From: Actinoplanes sp. DH11
GTDB taxonomy: Bacteria; Actinomycetota; Actinomycetes; Mycobacteriales; Micromonosporaceae
Assembly: GCF_020873875.1 (NCBI RefSeq)
Contig: NZ_JAHWGU010000009.1
Span: 247,440 to 311,439, forward strand
DNA length: 64,000 nucleotides
Direction: 5' to 3'
In this document: piece after piece, positions 6,683-18,073 of the stretch
How positions within the stretch are numbered: the stretch's first letter is position 1
Layout of the letters: each line of letters opens with the position of its first letter
Position numbers and translations under genes: made by a program
Notes under the pieces: model-generated
The model's input: only the letters and a program-made list of their open reading frames with translations
Told to the model about the DNA's origin: nothing
Database searches by the model: none

Positions 6683-8893
6683 TCAGACGGTGGCGGAGAA
6701 CCGGCGCAACCGCAGGCTGTTCGCCACCACGAAGACCGAGCTGAACGCCATCGCCCCGCCGGCGATCATCGGGCTGAGCATGCCGGCCGCCGCCAGCGGC
6801 AGAGCCGCCAGGTTGTAGGCGAACGCCCAGAACAGGTTGCCCTTGATGATCCGCAGGGTGCTTCGCGACAACCGGATGGCGTCGGCCGCGGCGGTCAGGT
6901 CCCCGCGTACCAGCGTCAGGTCGGACGCCTCGATCGCCACGTCCGTGCCGGTGCCCATCGCCAGACCGAGATCGGCCTGTGCCAGGGCGGCCGCGTCGTT
7001 GACGCCGTCACCGGCCATCGCGACGACCCGGCCCTCCGCCTGCAGCCGCTTGACGGTCGCCACCTTGTCGGCGGGCAGCACCCCGGCGATCACCTCGTCG
7101 ATGCCGACCTCGGTGGCGACCGCCCGGGCGACGGTCTCGTTGTCGCCGGTCAGCAGGATCGGGCGCAATCCCAGCTCACGCAGCCGGGCGACGGCCGCCT
7201 TGCTGGTCGGCTTCACCGCGTCGGCGACCGCGAACACGCCGCGGGCCGCGCCGTCCCAGCCGGCGACGACCGCGGTGCGGCCGGCGGCCTCCTGGTCTGC
7301 CACGGCCTGCTCGACCTCGGCGGCAACGGTCCAGCCCTCCCGGCCGAACAGGGCGGGACGGCCGGCCAGCACGTCGTGGCCGGCGACGGTGGCCCGTACG
7401 CCCAGGCCTTCGAAGCTGGTGAAATCCTGCACCGGGAGCGGATCGCTCAGCTCGGCGGCGATCGCGGCGGCGATCGGATGTTCCGAGGCCGACTCGGCGG
7501 AGGCGGTGAGTCGCAGCAGCTCGGCGGCGTCCTGGCCGGGCGCCGGGACGGTGGCGGCCAGGGTCATCCGGCCGGTGGTCACGGTGCCGGTCTTGTCGAG
7601 CACGATGGTGTCGGCGCGACGGGTCGACTCGAGGACCTCGGGGCCCTTGATCAGGATGCCGAGCTGGGCGCCGCGACCGGTTCCGACCAGCAGGGCCGTC
7701 GGCGTGGCGAGCCCCAGCGCACACGGGCAGGCGATGATCAGGACGGCGACGGCGGCGGTGAACGCGGCCGTCCAGCCGCCGCCGGTGCCGAACCACCAGC
7801 CGAGGGTCGCGACCGCCAGGGCGATGACGACCGGCACGAAGACGCCGGAGATGCGATCGGCGAGCCGCTGCACGTCGGCCTTGCCGGCCTGGGCCTCCTC
7901 GACCAGGCGGGCCATCTGCGCGAGCTGCGTGTCGCCGCCGACCCGGGTGGCCCGCACGACCAGCCGCCCTCCGGCGTTGACCGTCGCACCCACCACGCTC
8001 GCGCCCGGACCCACCTCGACCGGGACGCTCTCCCCGGTCAGCATGCTCACGTCAACGGCCGAGGAACCCTCCTCCACCAGGCCGTCCGTGGCGATCTTCT
8101 CGCCGGGGCGGACGACGAAGCGGTCACCGGCGCGCAACTGGGCGACCGGCACGCGTACCTCTCGCCCGTTCTCCAGCACGGTGACGTCCTTGGCGCCCAG
8201 CTCCAGCAGCGCGCGCAGCGCGTCACCGGCACGGCGCTTGGACCGGGACTCGAAATAGCGGCCGGCCAGCAGGAACATGGTGACGCCGGCGGCGGCTTCG
8301 AGGTAGATGTTGCCGGCGCCGTCGCTGCGTTCCACGGCGATCCGGAACGGGTGCGTCATGCCGGGCTCGCCCGCGGTGCCGAAGAACAGCGCCCACAGCG
8401 ACCAGCCGAACGCGGCAAGGGTGCCGAGCGAGACGAGGGTGTCCATCGTCGCGGCGCCGTGTCGCAGATTGATCAGGGCGGCGCGGTGGAAGGGGTAGCC
8501 GCCCCAGACGACGACCGGGGCGGCCAGGGTCAGGGAGGCCCATTGCCAGTACTCGAACTGCCACGCCGGGACCATGGCGAGGAGGATGACGGGGATGCTC
8601 AGGACGACCGAGACGATCAGCCGGGTGCGGAGCGGGTCCTTCTCCGCTGCCGCCGGCTTCTCGGCGATGGCCGGCTCGGCCGCGGTGTACCCGGTCTTCT
8701 CCACGGTGGCGATCAGATCGGCCGCGCTGACCTGGCCGTCGACGGTGACCGTGGCCTTCTCGGTGGCGTAGTTGACCGTGGCGGTCACCCCGTCCATCCG
8801 GTTCAGCTTCTTCTCGATGCGCGCCGCGCACGAGGCACAGGTCATCCCGCCGATGGCCAGCTCGATCCGCTGGGGCGCTGTCCGCAAGGTCAT
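6683..8893 (-). CDS. copA: Copper-translocating P1B-type ATPase
   Basis: Membrane pump that exports Cu(I) from the cytoplasm; 736 residues. One N-terminal heavy-metal-associated domain carries [10 protein letters not shown] (Cys19, Cys22). The membrane metal site is CPC (Cys389-Pro-Cys391), the phosphorylation motif is DKTGT (Asp433), and the ATP-binding HP motif lies in SEHPIAAAI. The hinge [10 protein letters not shown] and eight expected membrane segments complete the P1B-1 pattern. It is the last gene of a three-gene copper operon (CopZ-like protein, His-rich secreted protein, copA), with a 10-bp gap from the preceding gene. The operon runs divergently from csoR. Confidence 0.95.
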   Translation of the reverse strand: MTLRTAPQRIELAIGGMTCASCAARIEKKLNRMDGVTATVNYATEKATVTVDGQVSAADLIATVEKTGYTAAEPAIAEKPAAAEKDPLRTRLIVSVVLSIPVILLAMVPAWQFEYWQWASLTLAAPVVVWGGYPFHRAALINLRHGAATMDTLVSLGTLAAFGWSLWALFFGTAGEPGMTHPFRIAVERSDGAGNIYLEAAAGVTMFLLAGRYFESRSKRRAGDALRALLELGAKDVTVLENGREVRVPVAQLRAGDRFVVRPGEKIATDGLVEEGSSAVDVSMLTGESVPVEVGPGASVVGATVNAGGRLVVRATRVGGDTQLAQMARLVEEAQAGKADVQRLADRISGVFVPVVIALAVATLGWWFGTGGGWTAAFTAAVAVLIIACPCALGLATPTALLVGTGRGAQLGILIKGPEVLESTRRADTIVLDKTGTVTTGRMTLAATVPAPGQDAAELLRLTASAESASEHPIAAAIAAELSDPLPVQDFTSFEGLGVRATVAGHDVLAGRPALFGREGWTVAAEVEQAVADQEAAGRTAVVAGWDGAARGVFAVADAVKPTSKAAVARLRELGLRPILLTGDNETVARAVATEVGIDEVIAGVLPADKVATVKRLQAEGRVVAMAGDGVNDAAALAQADLGLAMGTGTDVAIEASDLTLVRGDLTAAADAIRLSRSTLRIIKGNLFWAFAYNLAALPLAAAGMLSPMIAGGAMAFSSVFVVANSLRLRRFSATV

Positions 8894-8903
8894 GACAGGT
8901 TCC

Positions 8904-9830
8904 TCAACTGTGGGTGTGGCCGGTGTCGGCGGTGAACTCGGCGGTGTGCACCTTGCCGTCGTGCTGGAAATCCAGGTAAAGACGGTAGACCCCGCCGGAC
9001 GGGACCTCGGCCTTGAAGGCCAAGCTCTCCGGGTCGCTCGGGTGCACGTGCAGGTAGGCGAGGTCGCCCTCCCGCAGCACGACCAGGTGGCCGCGAGCGC
9101 CGAGGTAGGGCTCCGGTGTCACCTCCGCGTTCTGCCGGCGGACGGTGAACGCCGGGTTCGCCAGGTCGCCGTCGAGCGTCACCGTGTACCCGTCGACCTC
9201 CGCGGTACGCGCCGGATGGGGGAGCGGGACCGGCCGGTAGTCGCCCGGCGCCGGCACGTCGACACCCAGGGTCAGCTGGTGGCCGGCGGTCTCGAAGTCG
9301 GCGAAGACCCGGTACTGCCCGGGGGCGCCCGCCCGCAGCGGGACGGTCCAGGTGCCGTCGGCCTTCCGGGTCGGGTGCACGTGCTGGTAGTGGGCGAGGT
9401 CGCGGCGGACCACGATGAGGTGCAGTTCCTTCTCGTGGCTCACGGTGTAGTCGGTCACCGGCCGGCCCTGCTCGTCGAGGATCCGGAACTCGAACGGGCG
9501 TGCCGCCGTGGTGCTCAGCTCCGTGGAGACCGGGCTGAGGCGGTAGCCGTCCTGAACGCTCTGCAACCCGGCCGGCGTCGCGTCGTCATGCCCGCCCCCG
9601 CTGTCCGCGCCGTGCGCCTCCGTCGCGGGTTCACTGTGCGCCTCGGTCGCGGGTTCACTGTGCGCTCCGGGTGCCGGTTCACTGTGCGTCCCCGCTCCGG
9701 TGTGTGCGGGTGCCGGTGCCGCGGCGGGTGAGCTGTTGTCCGGCCCGATCGCCGCACCGGCCCCGGCGGCCGCCCCGAACACCGCGAGCAGCCCGGCCAC
9801 GTACGCCGTCAGCCGCACCGCCGTCCTCAT
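8904..9830 (-). CDS. Secreted or membrane-anchored His-rich copper-locus protein
   Basis: A 308-residue exported protein of the copper operon. An N-terminal hydrophobic helix ([20 protein letters not shown]) acts as signal or anchor. A histidine-rich stretch with repeats of HSEPATEA follows, coming from a 24-bp DNA repeat near 9610-9690. The rest contains two similar beta domains, each with an HVHP motif (AHYQHVHP and AYLHVHP), and the protein ends in GHTHS. The His clusters suggest periplasmic or extracellular copper binding, which is inference. ATG 9830 overlaps the TGA of the CopZ-like gene. No named family recognised with certainty. Confidence 0.8.
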   Translation of the reverse strand: MRTAVRLTAYVAGLLAVFGAAAGAGAAIGPDNSSPAAAPAPAHTGAGTHSEPAPGAHSEPATEAHSEPATEAHGADSGGGHDDATPAGLQSVQDGYRLSPVSTELSTTAARPFEFRILDEQGRPVTDYTVSHEKELHLIVVRRDLAHYQHVHPTRKADGTWTVPLRAGAPGQYRVFADFETAGHQLTLGVDVPAPGDYRPVPLPHPARTAEVDGYTVTLDGDLANPAFTVRRQNAEVTPEPYLGARGHLVVLREGDLAYLHVHPSDPESLAFKAEVPSGGVYRLYLDFQHDGKVHTAEFTADTGHTHS

Positions 9831-10039
9831 GAATCCGCCCCCAGCTCGTATCCGGCCTCGTCCACCGCCGCCGCGACCACCGCCCGGTCGAGCGGCTCCG
9901 CGCTGATCACTGTCACGTTCCCGGCGGCGAGGTCGACCCGCACGTCGCTGACACCGGGAATGCGGCTCACCTCCCCGCTCACCGCGTTGACGCAGTGCGA
10001 GCAGGTCATGCCGGAAACGGGGTACGTCGTCGTCTGCAT
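9827..10039 (-). CDS. CopZ-like copper chaperone (heavy-metal-associated domain)
   Basis: A 70-residue cytosolic metallochaperone with one HMA domain. The Cu(I) motif is GMTCSHC (MxCxxC) near residues 10-16, and the beta-alpha-beta pattern continues through VRVDLAAGNVTVISAEPLD to the terminal GYELG. It likely hands Cu(I) to the N-terminal domain of CopA. I preferred ATG 10039 over an in-frame ATG at 10054, because the latter abuts the CsoR-like site at 10055-10071. First gene of the operon. Confidence 0.88.
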   Translation of the reverse strand: MQTTTYPVSGMTCSHCVNAVSGEVSRIPGVSDVRVDLAAGNVTVISAEPLDRAVVAAAVDEAGYELGADS

Positions 10040-10054
10040 GGACCCAGCGTACAC

Positions 10055-10071
10055 ATACCCGGTAGGGGTAT
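10055..10071. promoter_or_regulatory. CsoR-type operator upstream of the copper operon
   Basis: Pseudo-palindrome ATACCC-N5-GGGTAT, a form typical of CsoR-family operators, placed 16 bp upstream of the CopZ-like start and within the expected promoter region. Confidence 0.65.
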
Positions 10072-10099
10072 CGCAAGTGCCGACCTTCAGCAGCTCGTC

Positions 10100-10117
10100 A
10101 TACCCCTGGGGGGTTGT
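10100..10117. promoter_or_regulatory. CsoR-type operator upstream of csoR
   Basis: ATACCCCTGGGGGGTTGT, a related half-preserved palindrome in front of csoR. It overlaps the candidate -10 TAACAT (10117-10122), which lies six bases before the ATG. This suggests autoregulation and a leaderless csoR message. Confidence 0.55.
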
Positions 10118-10128
10118 AACATGAGGGC

Positions 10129-10425
10129 ATGACCAATCCCGCTCCGACGCGCGGCTACACGGCCACCAAGGACAACCTGCAATCCCGGCTGCGGCGCATC
10201 GAAGGGCAGGTGCGCGGCATCGAGCGCATGGTCGACGACGACCGCTACTGCATCGACATCCTCACCCAGATCTCCGCGATCCAGGCCGCACTCGACAAGG
10301 TCGCCCTCGGCCTCCTCGACGGCCACGCCCGCCACTGCATGCACGAGGGCGCCCAGGAAGGCCGGGCCGACGAGATGGCCTCGGAATTGATGGCCGCGGT
10401 AGGCCGCCTGATGAAACGCGGATAA
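10129..10425 (+). CDS. csoR: Copper-sensing transcriptional repressor CsoR
   Basis: A 98-residue all-helical DNA-binding repressor that leaves its operator when it binds Cu(I). The Cu ligands typical of CsoR are present as Cys41, His66 and Cys70 (RYCIDIL and DGHARHCMH). The basic N-terminal helix RLRRIEGQVRGIERMV is the family hallmark. It is divergent from the copper-efflux operon, and both promoters carry CsoR-like sites, so it very probably controls both. Confidence 0.95.
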   Translation: MTNPAPTRGYTATKDNLQSRLRRIEGQVRGIERMVDDDRYCIDILTQISAIQAALDKVALGLLDGHARHCMHEGAQEGRADEMASELMAAVGRLMKRG

Positions 10426-10519
10426 AGGCCGATAAAGGAGTACGGGCTACCCCGTCCCACCACCGGACCAGCCCTCCCGCAGGCCCAGCACCCTGACGTC
10501 CATGCCCCGGCGCATTTCG

Positions 10520-10690
10520 CCGCCGGCCCCGGCGCGACTCACCGCCGGCCCCGCTCGACTCGCCGCCGGCCCCGGCGCGACTCACCGCCGGCCGCGCTCG
10601 ACTCGCCGCCGGCCCCGGCGTGACTCGCCGCTGGCTGCGCTCGACTCGCCGTCTGCTCTGCTCGACTCGCCGCCGGCCCGGCCTGTGACC
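10520..10690. repeat. GC-rich tandem repeat on the left of palindromic element copy 1
   Basis: Degenerate units of about 21 bp built on CCCCGGCGCGACTCACCGCC and CTCGACTCGCCGCCGG, in the region between convergent csoR and xdhC. The 654-bp gap 10426-11079 holds this array, the palindromic element, and a second different array near 10840-11085. No gene is supported. Confidence 0.75.
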
Positions 10691-10734
10691 GGCGGTGTCC
10701 CTGTGCCGCGGCCGGCGGCGTCGGGTCCGCGCAT

Positions 10735-10825
10735 CGTTGTTGATCTGCTAGCGATGCGAAATCGCGGTTTAAGCCCCATGATCACAGCGATTTCGTAGCG
10801 CTAGCAGATCAACATCTCGACAGGG
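10735..10825. repeat. Palindromic dispersed element, copy 1
   Basis: A 91-bp element with a long inverted repeat. The left arm 10738-10765 pairs with 10787-10814 around a 21-nt loop (10766-10786) containing CCCCATGATCACA. The arms begin TGTTGATCTGCTAGCG and differ at three adjacent bases (left ATG, right-arm complement CTA). The outer flanks CGTTGT and ACATCTCGACAGGG recur, reverse-complemented, at copy 3. The element sits between two gene 3' ends. No transposase is nearby. Confidence 0.9.
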
Positions 10826-10839
10826 ACGGCGGCCGGCGC

Positions 10840-11085
10840 CACCGGGGGTGGGAACCGGGGGACGCGGCGTTGACGCGCCGGCGGGGTCGGCTGGAGGGCG
10901 ATCGGGATGTGGCGCGGGTGGCGGCCGGCTGGGCGGTGATCAGGTGCGGCGTGGGTGGGGCCGGCTGGAGGGCGATCGGGGTGTGCTGTGGGCGGCCGCC
11001 GGCTGGGCGGTGATCGGGGTGTGGCGCGGGCGGGGGTCGGCTGGAGGGTGATTTGGGGTGTGGCGCGGGCGGGTGGCTGTCAGGT
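10840..11085. repeat. GC-rich degenerate repeat on the right of palindromic element copy 1
   Basis: Recurring blocks of GGCTGGAGGGCGATCGGG and GGCTGGGCGGTGATC alternate with GTGTGGCGCGGGCGG up to the xdhC stop codon. Units are irregular (roughly 35-60 bp). Confidence 0.65.
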
Positions 11086-12156
11086 GCCGTGGATGGGGGC
11101 TGTCAGGTCGGTCAGCGGGGCGCCGGAGCCGCCCCAGGTGAGGGCTACGATCTCGGCGGCCACGGCGACGGCTGTCTCCTCCGGGGTGCGGGCGCCCAGG
11201 TCCAGGCCGATCGGGGCGCGCAGGCGGGAGAGGGCCGCTTCGGAGACTCCGGCCTCGCGGAGCCGGGTGAGCCGATCCTCGCAGGTGCGCCGACTGCCCA
11301 TCGCGCCGATGTACCGGGCGGGGGTATGCAGGGCGACCTGGAGCAGGGGGATGTCGAATTTCGGGTCGTGGGTGAGCACGCACAGTACGGTGCGTTCGTC
11401 GACCTCGGTGGCCTCCAGGTAGCGGTGCGGCCACTCGACGACCACCTCGTCCGCGTCGGGGAAGCGGGCCGGTGTGGCGAAGACGCCGCGCGCGTCGCAG
11501 ACGGTCACCCGGTAGCCGAGGAACTTGCCGATCCGGGCCACCGCGGCCGCGAAGTCGATCGCACCGAAGACGATCATCCGGGCCGGTGACGCGTAGGACT
11601 GGACGAAGACCTCGCGCTCGCACGCCTGCACGATCGCGGACCGCCCGTGCGTGAGCAGCCCGGCCGCCTGCCGCGCCGCCTGCCGATCCAGCTCAGGGTC
11701 GCCGAGAGTGCCGGCAACACCGGCAACACCGGGATCGCCGTCGGGACCGCCCGGAAGGACCACCAGCTGCGCGCCCGGCACCGAAGCCGTCGCGACCGGC
11801 CGGCCCTCGCTGATCGCGGCGAGCACGTCGTCGAGGCCGGTCAGCGCGGACGACGGCTGGATCATGATCTCGATCGTGCCGCCACAGGTCAGGCCGGCTT
11901 CGAGGGCGTCGCCGTCGCTCACCCCGTACGTCTGCGTTTGTGCCTTGCCGGTCTCGATGACCTCCTGGGCCGCGGCGTGGACGGCGCCTTCGACGCAGCC
12001 GCCGGAGACGCTGCCGATGACCTCGCCGGCCGCGTTGACGGCCATCGAGGCGCCCGGTTGCCGGGGCGCCGACCGCCAGGTGGCGACCACCGTGGCCAGG
12101 GCGAACGCGGTGCCCTCGGCACGCCAGGCGAGCAGGCCGTCAACGATGTCGCGCAT
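11080..12156 (-). CDS. XdhC/CoxI family protein (molybdo-enzyme maturation)
   Basis: A 358-residue cytoplasmic protein. The N-terminal XdhC/CoxI domain includes ATWRSAPRQPGASMAV, GSVSGGCVEGAV and the conserved Cys motif LTCGGTIEI. A C-terminal Rossmann-like XdhC_C domain (IVFGAIDFAAAVARIGKFLGYRV, ending GARTPEETAVAVAAEIVA) follows. Family members bind molybdenum cofactor and help sulfurate and insert it into xanthine-dehydrogenase-type enzymes. It is divergent from coxM at 12279, so it likely serves the CO dehydrogenase. Confidence 0.88.
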   Translation of the reverse strand: MRDIVDGLLAWRAEGTAFALATVVATWRSAPRQPGASMAVNAAGEVIGSVSGGCVEGAVHAAAQEVIETGKAQTQTYGVSDGDALEAGLTCGGTIEIMIQPSSALTGLDDVLAAISEGRPVATASVPGAQLVVLPGGPDGDPGVAGVAGTLGDPELDRQAARQAAGLLTHGRSAIVQACEREVFVQSYASPARMIVFGAIDFAAAVARIGKFLGYRVTVCDARGVFATPARFPDADEVVVEWPHRYLEATEVDERTVLCVLTHDPKFDIPLLQVALHTPARYIGAMGSRRTCEDRLTRLREAGVSEAALSRLRAPIGLDLGARTPEETAVAVAAEIVALTWGGSGAPLTDLTAPIHGT

Positions 12157-12186
12157 TCCAGGAACGATCCGTGATCTCCGAGCCGG

Positions 12187-12229
12187 AAGTCAAACGCTAC
12201 TTAAGTGAACGCTTAGGTCACTGTTGACA
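12187..12229 (+). promoter_or_regulatory. Candidate cox promoter/operator with direct repeats
   Basis: Two direct repeats, AAGTCAAACGCTA and AAGTGAACGCTTA, and an inverted TAAG-N6-CTTA lie in the divergent xdhC/coxM gap, followed by a TTGACA hexamer at 12224-12229. No matching -10 box is evident at the usual spacing, so the exact promoter is uncertain. Confidence 0.4.
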
Positions 12230-12278
12230 TTGGACGATGGTCGCGGAAAGGTCTGCGCGAATTCGCGGGAGGTGCAGG

Positions 12279-13157
12279 GTGCAGGTGCCGGCTCCGTTCG
12301 AGTACGAACGTGCCACGAGCGTAGATCAAGCCATTGGACTGCTGGAGCGACTCGGAAATTCGGCGAGGCTGGTGGCCGGCGGTCACAGTCTGCTGCCGAT
12401 GATGAAGCTGCGGCTGGCGAACTTCGAGTATTTGATCGACATCAACGATCTGCACGGCGAGCTGGGCTACATCCGGCTCGGTGCCGGCGAGGTACGGATC
12501 GGCGCCATGACCCGGCATCGGGAGCTGCTGGAGTCCGACGCCCTGGCCGAGGTGTTCCCGATCTTCCGGGACGCGGAGCGGGTGATCGCCGACCCGATCG
12601 TGCGCAACCGGGGCACGCTCGGCGGTTCGCTCTGCCAGGCGGACCCGTCGGAGGATCTTTCCGCGGTGTGCACGACCCTGGACGCGAGCTGCGTGATCCG
12701 GGGGCCGCGGAACACCGAGCGGGTGGTCAGCATGGAGGAGTTCCATGTCGGGCCGTACGAGACGGCGGTCGCCGACAACGAGATCCTCACCGAGATCCGG
12801 ATTCCGGTGAAGCCGTACGCCTCGGGCAGCGCCTACGCCAAGGTCGAGCGGCGAGCCGGCGACTGGGCCGTGGTGAGTGCCGGCGCGGCCATCTGGCTCG
12901 ACGCGGCCGGCCGGATCGCGGATGCCCGGGTCGGCCTGGCCGCGGTCGGCCCGAACACCACCGGCATCCCGGAGATCTCCGCCGCGCTGCGTGGCCAGGA
13001 GCCGGCCGAGGCGCTGTACGAGCTGGCCGGCGCGATCGCGGCCCGCACCTGCGACCCGGTCACCGACACGCGTGGCTCGGCCGACTACAAGCGCCACCTG
13101 GCGGACGAACTGACCCGGCGCACCCTGCGCACCGCCGTGTCCCGGGCGAGGAGCTGA
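12279..13157 (+). CDS. coxM: Aerobic CO dehydrogenase medium subunit (FAD)
   Basis: FAD-binding subunit that passes electrons from the iron-sulfur subunit to the quinone side; 292 residues. The two FAD signatures are [13 protein letters not shown] (near residue 32) and [18 protein letters not shown] (near 110). The C-terminal CODH flavoprotein domain is present. I chose GTG 12279, preceded by GGGAGGTGC, because the protein then begins with the family-typical [15 protein letters not shown]. Gene order M-S-L with tight spacing matches cox operons. Confidence 0.92.
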   Translation: MQVPAPFEYERATSVDQAIGLLERLGNSARLVAGGHSLLPMMKLRLANFEYLIDINDLHGELGYIRLGAGEVRIGAMTRHRELLESDALAEVFPIFRDAERVIADPIVRNRGTLGGSLCQADPSEDLSAVCTTLDASCVIRGPRNTERVVSMEEFHVGPYETAVADNEILTEIRIPVKPYASGSAYAKVERRAGDWAVVSAGAAIWLDAAGRIADARVGLAAVGPNTTGIPEISAALRGQEPAEALYELAGAIAARTCDPVTDTRGSADYKRHLADELTRRTLRTAVSRARS

Positions 13158-13159
13158 AC

Positions 13160-16020
<2,861 letters not shown>

Positions 16021-16029
16021 GAACACGGT

Positions 16030-16057
16030 GACGGGTCGCGCTCCGGCGCGACCCGTC
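16030..16057 (+). terminator. Hairpin after coxL
   Basis: Perfect 12-bp stem GACGGGTCGCGC / GCGCGACCCGTC with loop TCCG, starting ten bases after the coxL stop and ahead of the next same-strand gene. It could terminate or partially attenuate transcription, or stabilise the coxMSL message. Confidence 0.75.
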
Positions 16058-16107
16058 CGCCATCGTCCGGCCTGCGCAGGGCCGGTCCACCCCTCGAGGA
16101 GTACGCG

Positions 16108-17040
16108 ATGACGACGAGCACCGCCGAGCGGGCGCGCCAGCTGACCGACGCACGCCGGCCGTTCGTGCACGCCACCGTGGTCCGGGCACAGGAGCCGACC
16201 TCGGCACGGGCCGGCGACGACGCGGTGATCCTGGCCGACGGGTCCATCGAGGGCTTCGTCGGCGGGGTCTGCGCGGAGACGTCGGTGCGGGCCGCCGCCA
16301 TGGACACCCTGCGCGACGGCAACTCGGTGCTGCTGCGGGTGCTGCCCGAGGACGCGGCCACGTTCCCGGAGACGCCCGGCGCGCTCGTCGTCGTCAACCC
16401 CTGCCACTCGGGCGGGGCCATCGAGATCTTTCTGCGTCCGGTGCTGCCGAAGCCCCTGATCGCCGTCGCCGGGCACACGCCGATCGCCACGGCCGTCACC
16501 GACCTGGCCGGATTCCTGGACTTCGAGGTCACCGGGGCAGCAGACTGTGCGGGTGCCACCGCGGCTGTCGTCGCCGGCCTGGGCCGCGACGAGGAAGAGG
16601 CCATCCGCGGGGCGCTGGACGCCGGTGTCGGCCTGATCGCGCTGGTCGCCAGCCACAAGCGGGCGGCCGTGGTGCTCGACGCCATGGAGCTGAGCGAGGA
16701 CGAGCGGGAGCGGATCCGCCCGCACGCCGGGCTCGACATCGGTGCCCGTACCCCGCAGGAGATCGCCCTGGCCGTCTGCGCCGAAATCGTCCGGGAGATG
16801 CGTCTCGGTGGCCTCGCCGCCGAGGTCCCGCCGGCGCGCACCGCCGCTCCGCATGCCGAGGCCGCTGCCCTGGCCCAGGCAGAGCCGGAGTCCGTCGCCG
16901 ACACGCCCGCCGGGACCGCGATCGATCCGGTGTGCGGGATGACCGTGGTGATCGGGCCGTCCACCCCGCACGGTGTGGTCGACGGCCGGGACCACTGGTT
17001 CTGCTGCCCCGGCTGCCTGAAGAAGTACACGGCGGCGTAG
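16108..17040 (+). CDS. XdhC-family protein fused to a C-terminal YHS-like domain
   Basis: A 310-residue CoxF/XdhC-like maturation protein. The XdhC part covers about residues 1-245 (HATVVRAQEPTSARAGDDAV, GFVGGVCAETSVRAAA, GARTPQEIALAVCAEIVREM). An Ala/Pro-rich linker leads to about 40 residues with IDPVCGMTVV, then HWFCCPGCLKKY, the Cys pattern of YHS metal-binding domains found in copper proteins. A copper- or metal-sensing domain on a Mo-Cu enzyme maturation factor makes sense, but that role is inference. Start ATG 16108 has GAGGAG six bases upstream. Confidence 0.82.
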   Translation: MTTSTAERARQLTDARRPFVHATVVRAQEPTSARAGDDAVILADGSIEGFVGGVCAETSVRAAAMDTLRDGNSVLLRVLPEDAATFPETPGALVVVNPCHSGGAIEIFLRPVLPKPLIAVAGHTPIATAVTDLAGFLDFEVTGAADCAGATAAVVAGLGRDEEEAIRGALDAGVGLIALVASHKRAAVVLDAMELSEDERERIRPHAGLDIGARTPQEIALAVCAEIVREMRLGGLAAEVPPARTAAPHAEAAALAQAEPESVADTPAGTAIDPVCGMTVVIGPSTPHGVVDGRDHWFCCPGCLKKYTAA

Positions 17041-17223
17041 CCGGATGACGGTGACGGGCCTGGTGACGACCTCGCCGGGCGGCACGGCGACAAGGCGGTC
17101 CGGAAACCGCTGCACTCCGGCCGCCACCCGGTGAGCGAGGTGGCCGCCGGCGGCACGGTGCCGATCGATGTGGACACCCGGGACGACTACGAGCGGCTGC
17201 TGAGGACCTGTGAACAATCCTGA
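17041..17223 (+). pseudogene. C-terminal remnant of a MobA-like (MocA) nucleotidyltransferase
   Basis: In the frame of the preceding gene's stop codon, 17062-17223 translates to about 54 residues (GDDLAGRHGDKAVRK, ... VPIDVDTRDDYERLLR). This is the usual C-terminal end of molybdenum-cofactor cytidylyltransferases. No start codon or N-terminal Rossmann/LGAGxSxRMG part is present, so the gene is truncated. MocA makes the cytosine-dinucleotide cofactor that CoxL needs, so an intact copy must exist elsewhere if the enzyme is active. The remnant overlaps the start of coxD. Confidence 0.6.
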
Positions 17224-18073
17224 AGAGGTGGCCGGGCGGCTCGACCGGGCCGGGTACCTGGTCGACGACGGCCTCGCCATGGCGATTTTCCTGGCGCTGC
17301 GGCTCGGCAAGCCGCTGCTGCTGGAGGGCGAACCCGGCGTCGGCAAGACCGCCGCCGCGAAAGCCCTGGCCCAGGCCCTGGACACGCCTTTCCTGCGGTT
17401 GCAGTGCTACGAGGGCCTCACCGCGGGCGAAGCACTGTACGAGTGGAACTACCAGCGGCAGCTGCTGCACATCCGGCTCGCCGAGGCGCAGGGGCAGGCA
17501 CTGCACGACGCCGACCTGTTCACCGCCGAGTTCCTGCAGGAACGGCCGATCCTCAAAGCGGTGCGGCACGCCGGCCCGACCCCGCCGGTGCTGCTCATCG
17601 ACGAGATCGACCGGGCCGACGACGAGTTCGAGGCACTGCTCTTCGAATTCCTCGGCGAGGCCGCCATCACTATCCCCGAACTGGGCACCTTCGCCGCCAC
17701 CCGGCCGCCGATCGTGGTGCTCACCTCGAACCGCAGCCGCGACCTGCACGACGCGCTGCGCCGCCGCTGCCTCTACCACTGGATCGAGTTCCCGGCCGCC
17801 GGCCGTGCCGCCGCGATCGTCCGCCGCGCCGTCCCCGGTGCCGCCGTGCCGCTGATCCGCAGCGCGACCGAGTTCATCGGCCGGGTCCGCCGGCTCGACC
17901 TGGACAAGGCGCCCGGCCTCGCCGAGACCATCGACTGGGTGGCCGCCCTGGCCGCCCTCGGGGTGTCCGAGCTCGCCGACGCGGACGTCCTGCGCACCAT
18001 CGGCACCATCGCCAAGACCCCCGACGACCGTGACCTGGTCGCCGGCGCCGTCCATCAGGAGACCCGCTCATGA
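17210..18073 (+). CDS. coxD: MoxR-type AAA+ ATPase CoxD
   Basis: Chaperone ATPase that, in characterised cox systems, works with CoxE to assemble the [CuSMoO2] centre of CoxL. It has 287 residues with Walker A GEPGVGKT (40-47), Walker B LLIDEID and sensor 1 VLTSNRSRD. The start is GTG 17210, overlapping the mocA remnant. It precedes coxG (ATGA overlap) and coxE, matching the D-G-E accessory set. Confidence 0.9.
   Translation: MNNPEEVAGRLDRAGYLVDDGLAMAIFLALRLGKPLLLEGEPGVGKTAAAKALAQALDTPFLRLQCYEGLTAGEALYEWNYQRQLLHIRLAEAQGQALHDADLFTAEFLQERPILKAVRHAGPTPPVLLIDEIDRADDEFEALLFEFLGEAAITIPELGTFAATRPPIVVLTSNRSRDLHDALRRRCLYHWIEFPAAGRAAAIVRRAVPGAAVPLIRSATEFIGRVRRLDLDKAPGLAETIDWVAALAALGVSELADADVLRTIGTIAKTPDDRDLVAGAVHQETRS

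Noticed and set aside
6569..8935. Very long open frames opposite copA, coxL, cslA, the M14 peptidase and others
   Set aside because: They are antisense or off-frame shadows typical of high-GC DNA. Composition is Arg/Gly/His/Asp-rich without domains, while the sense frame has clear motifs.
10735..10825. Insertion-sequence remnant
   Set aside because: No transposase fragment or target duplication is visible near any copy, and the inverted repeats are separated by only 21 nt.
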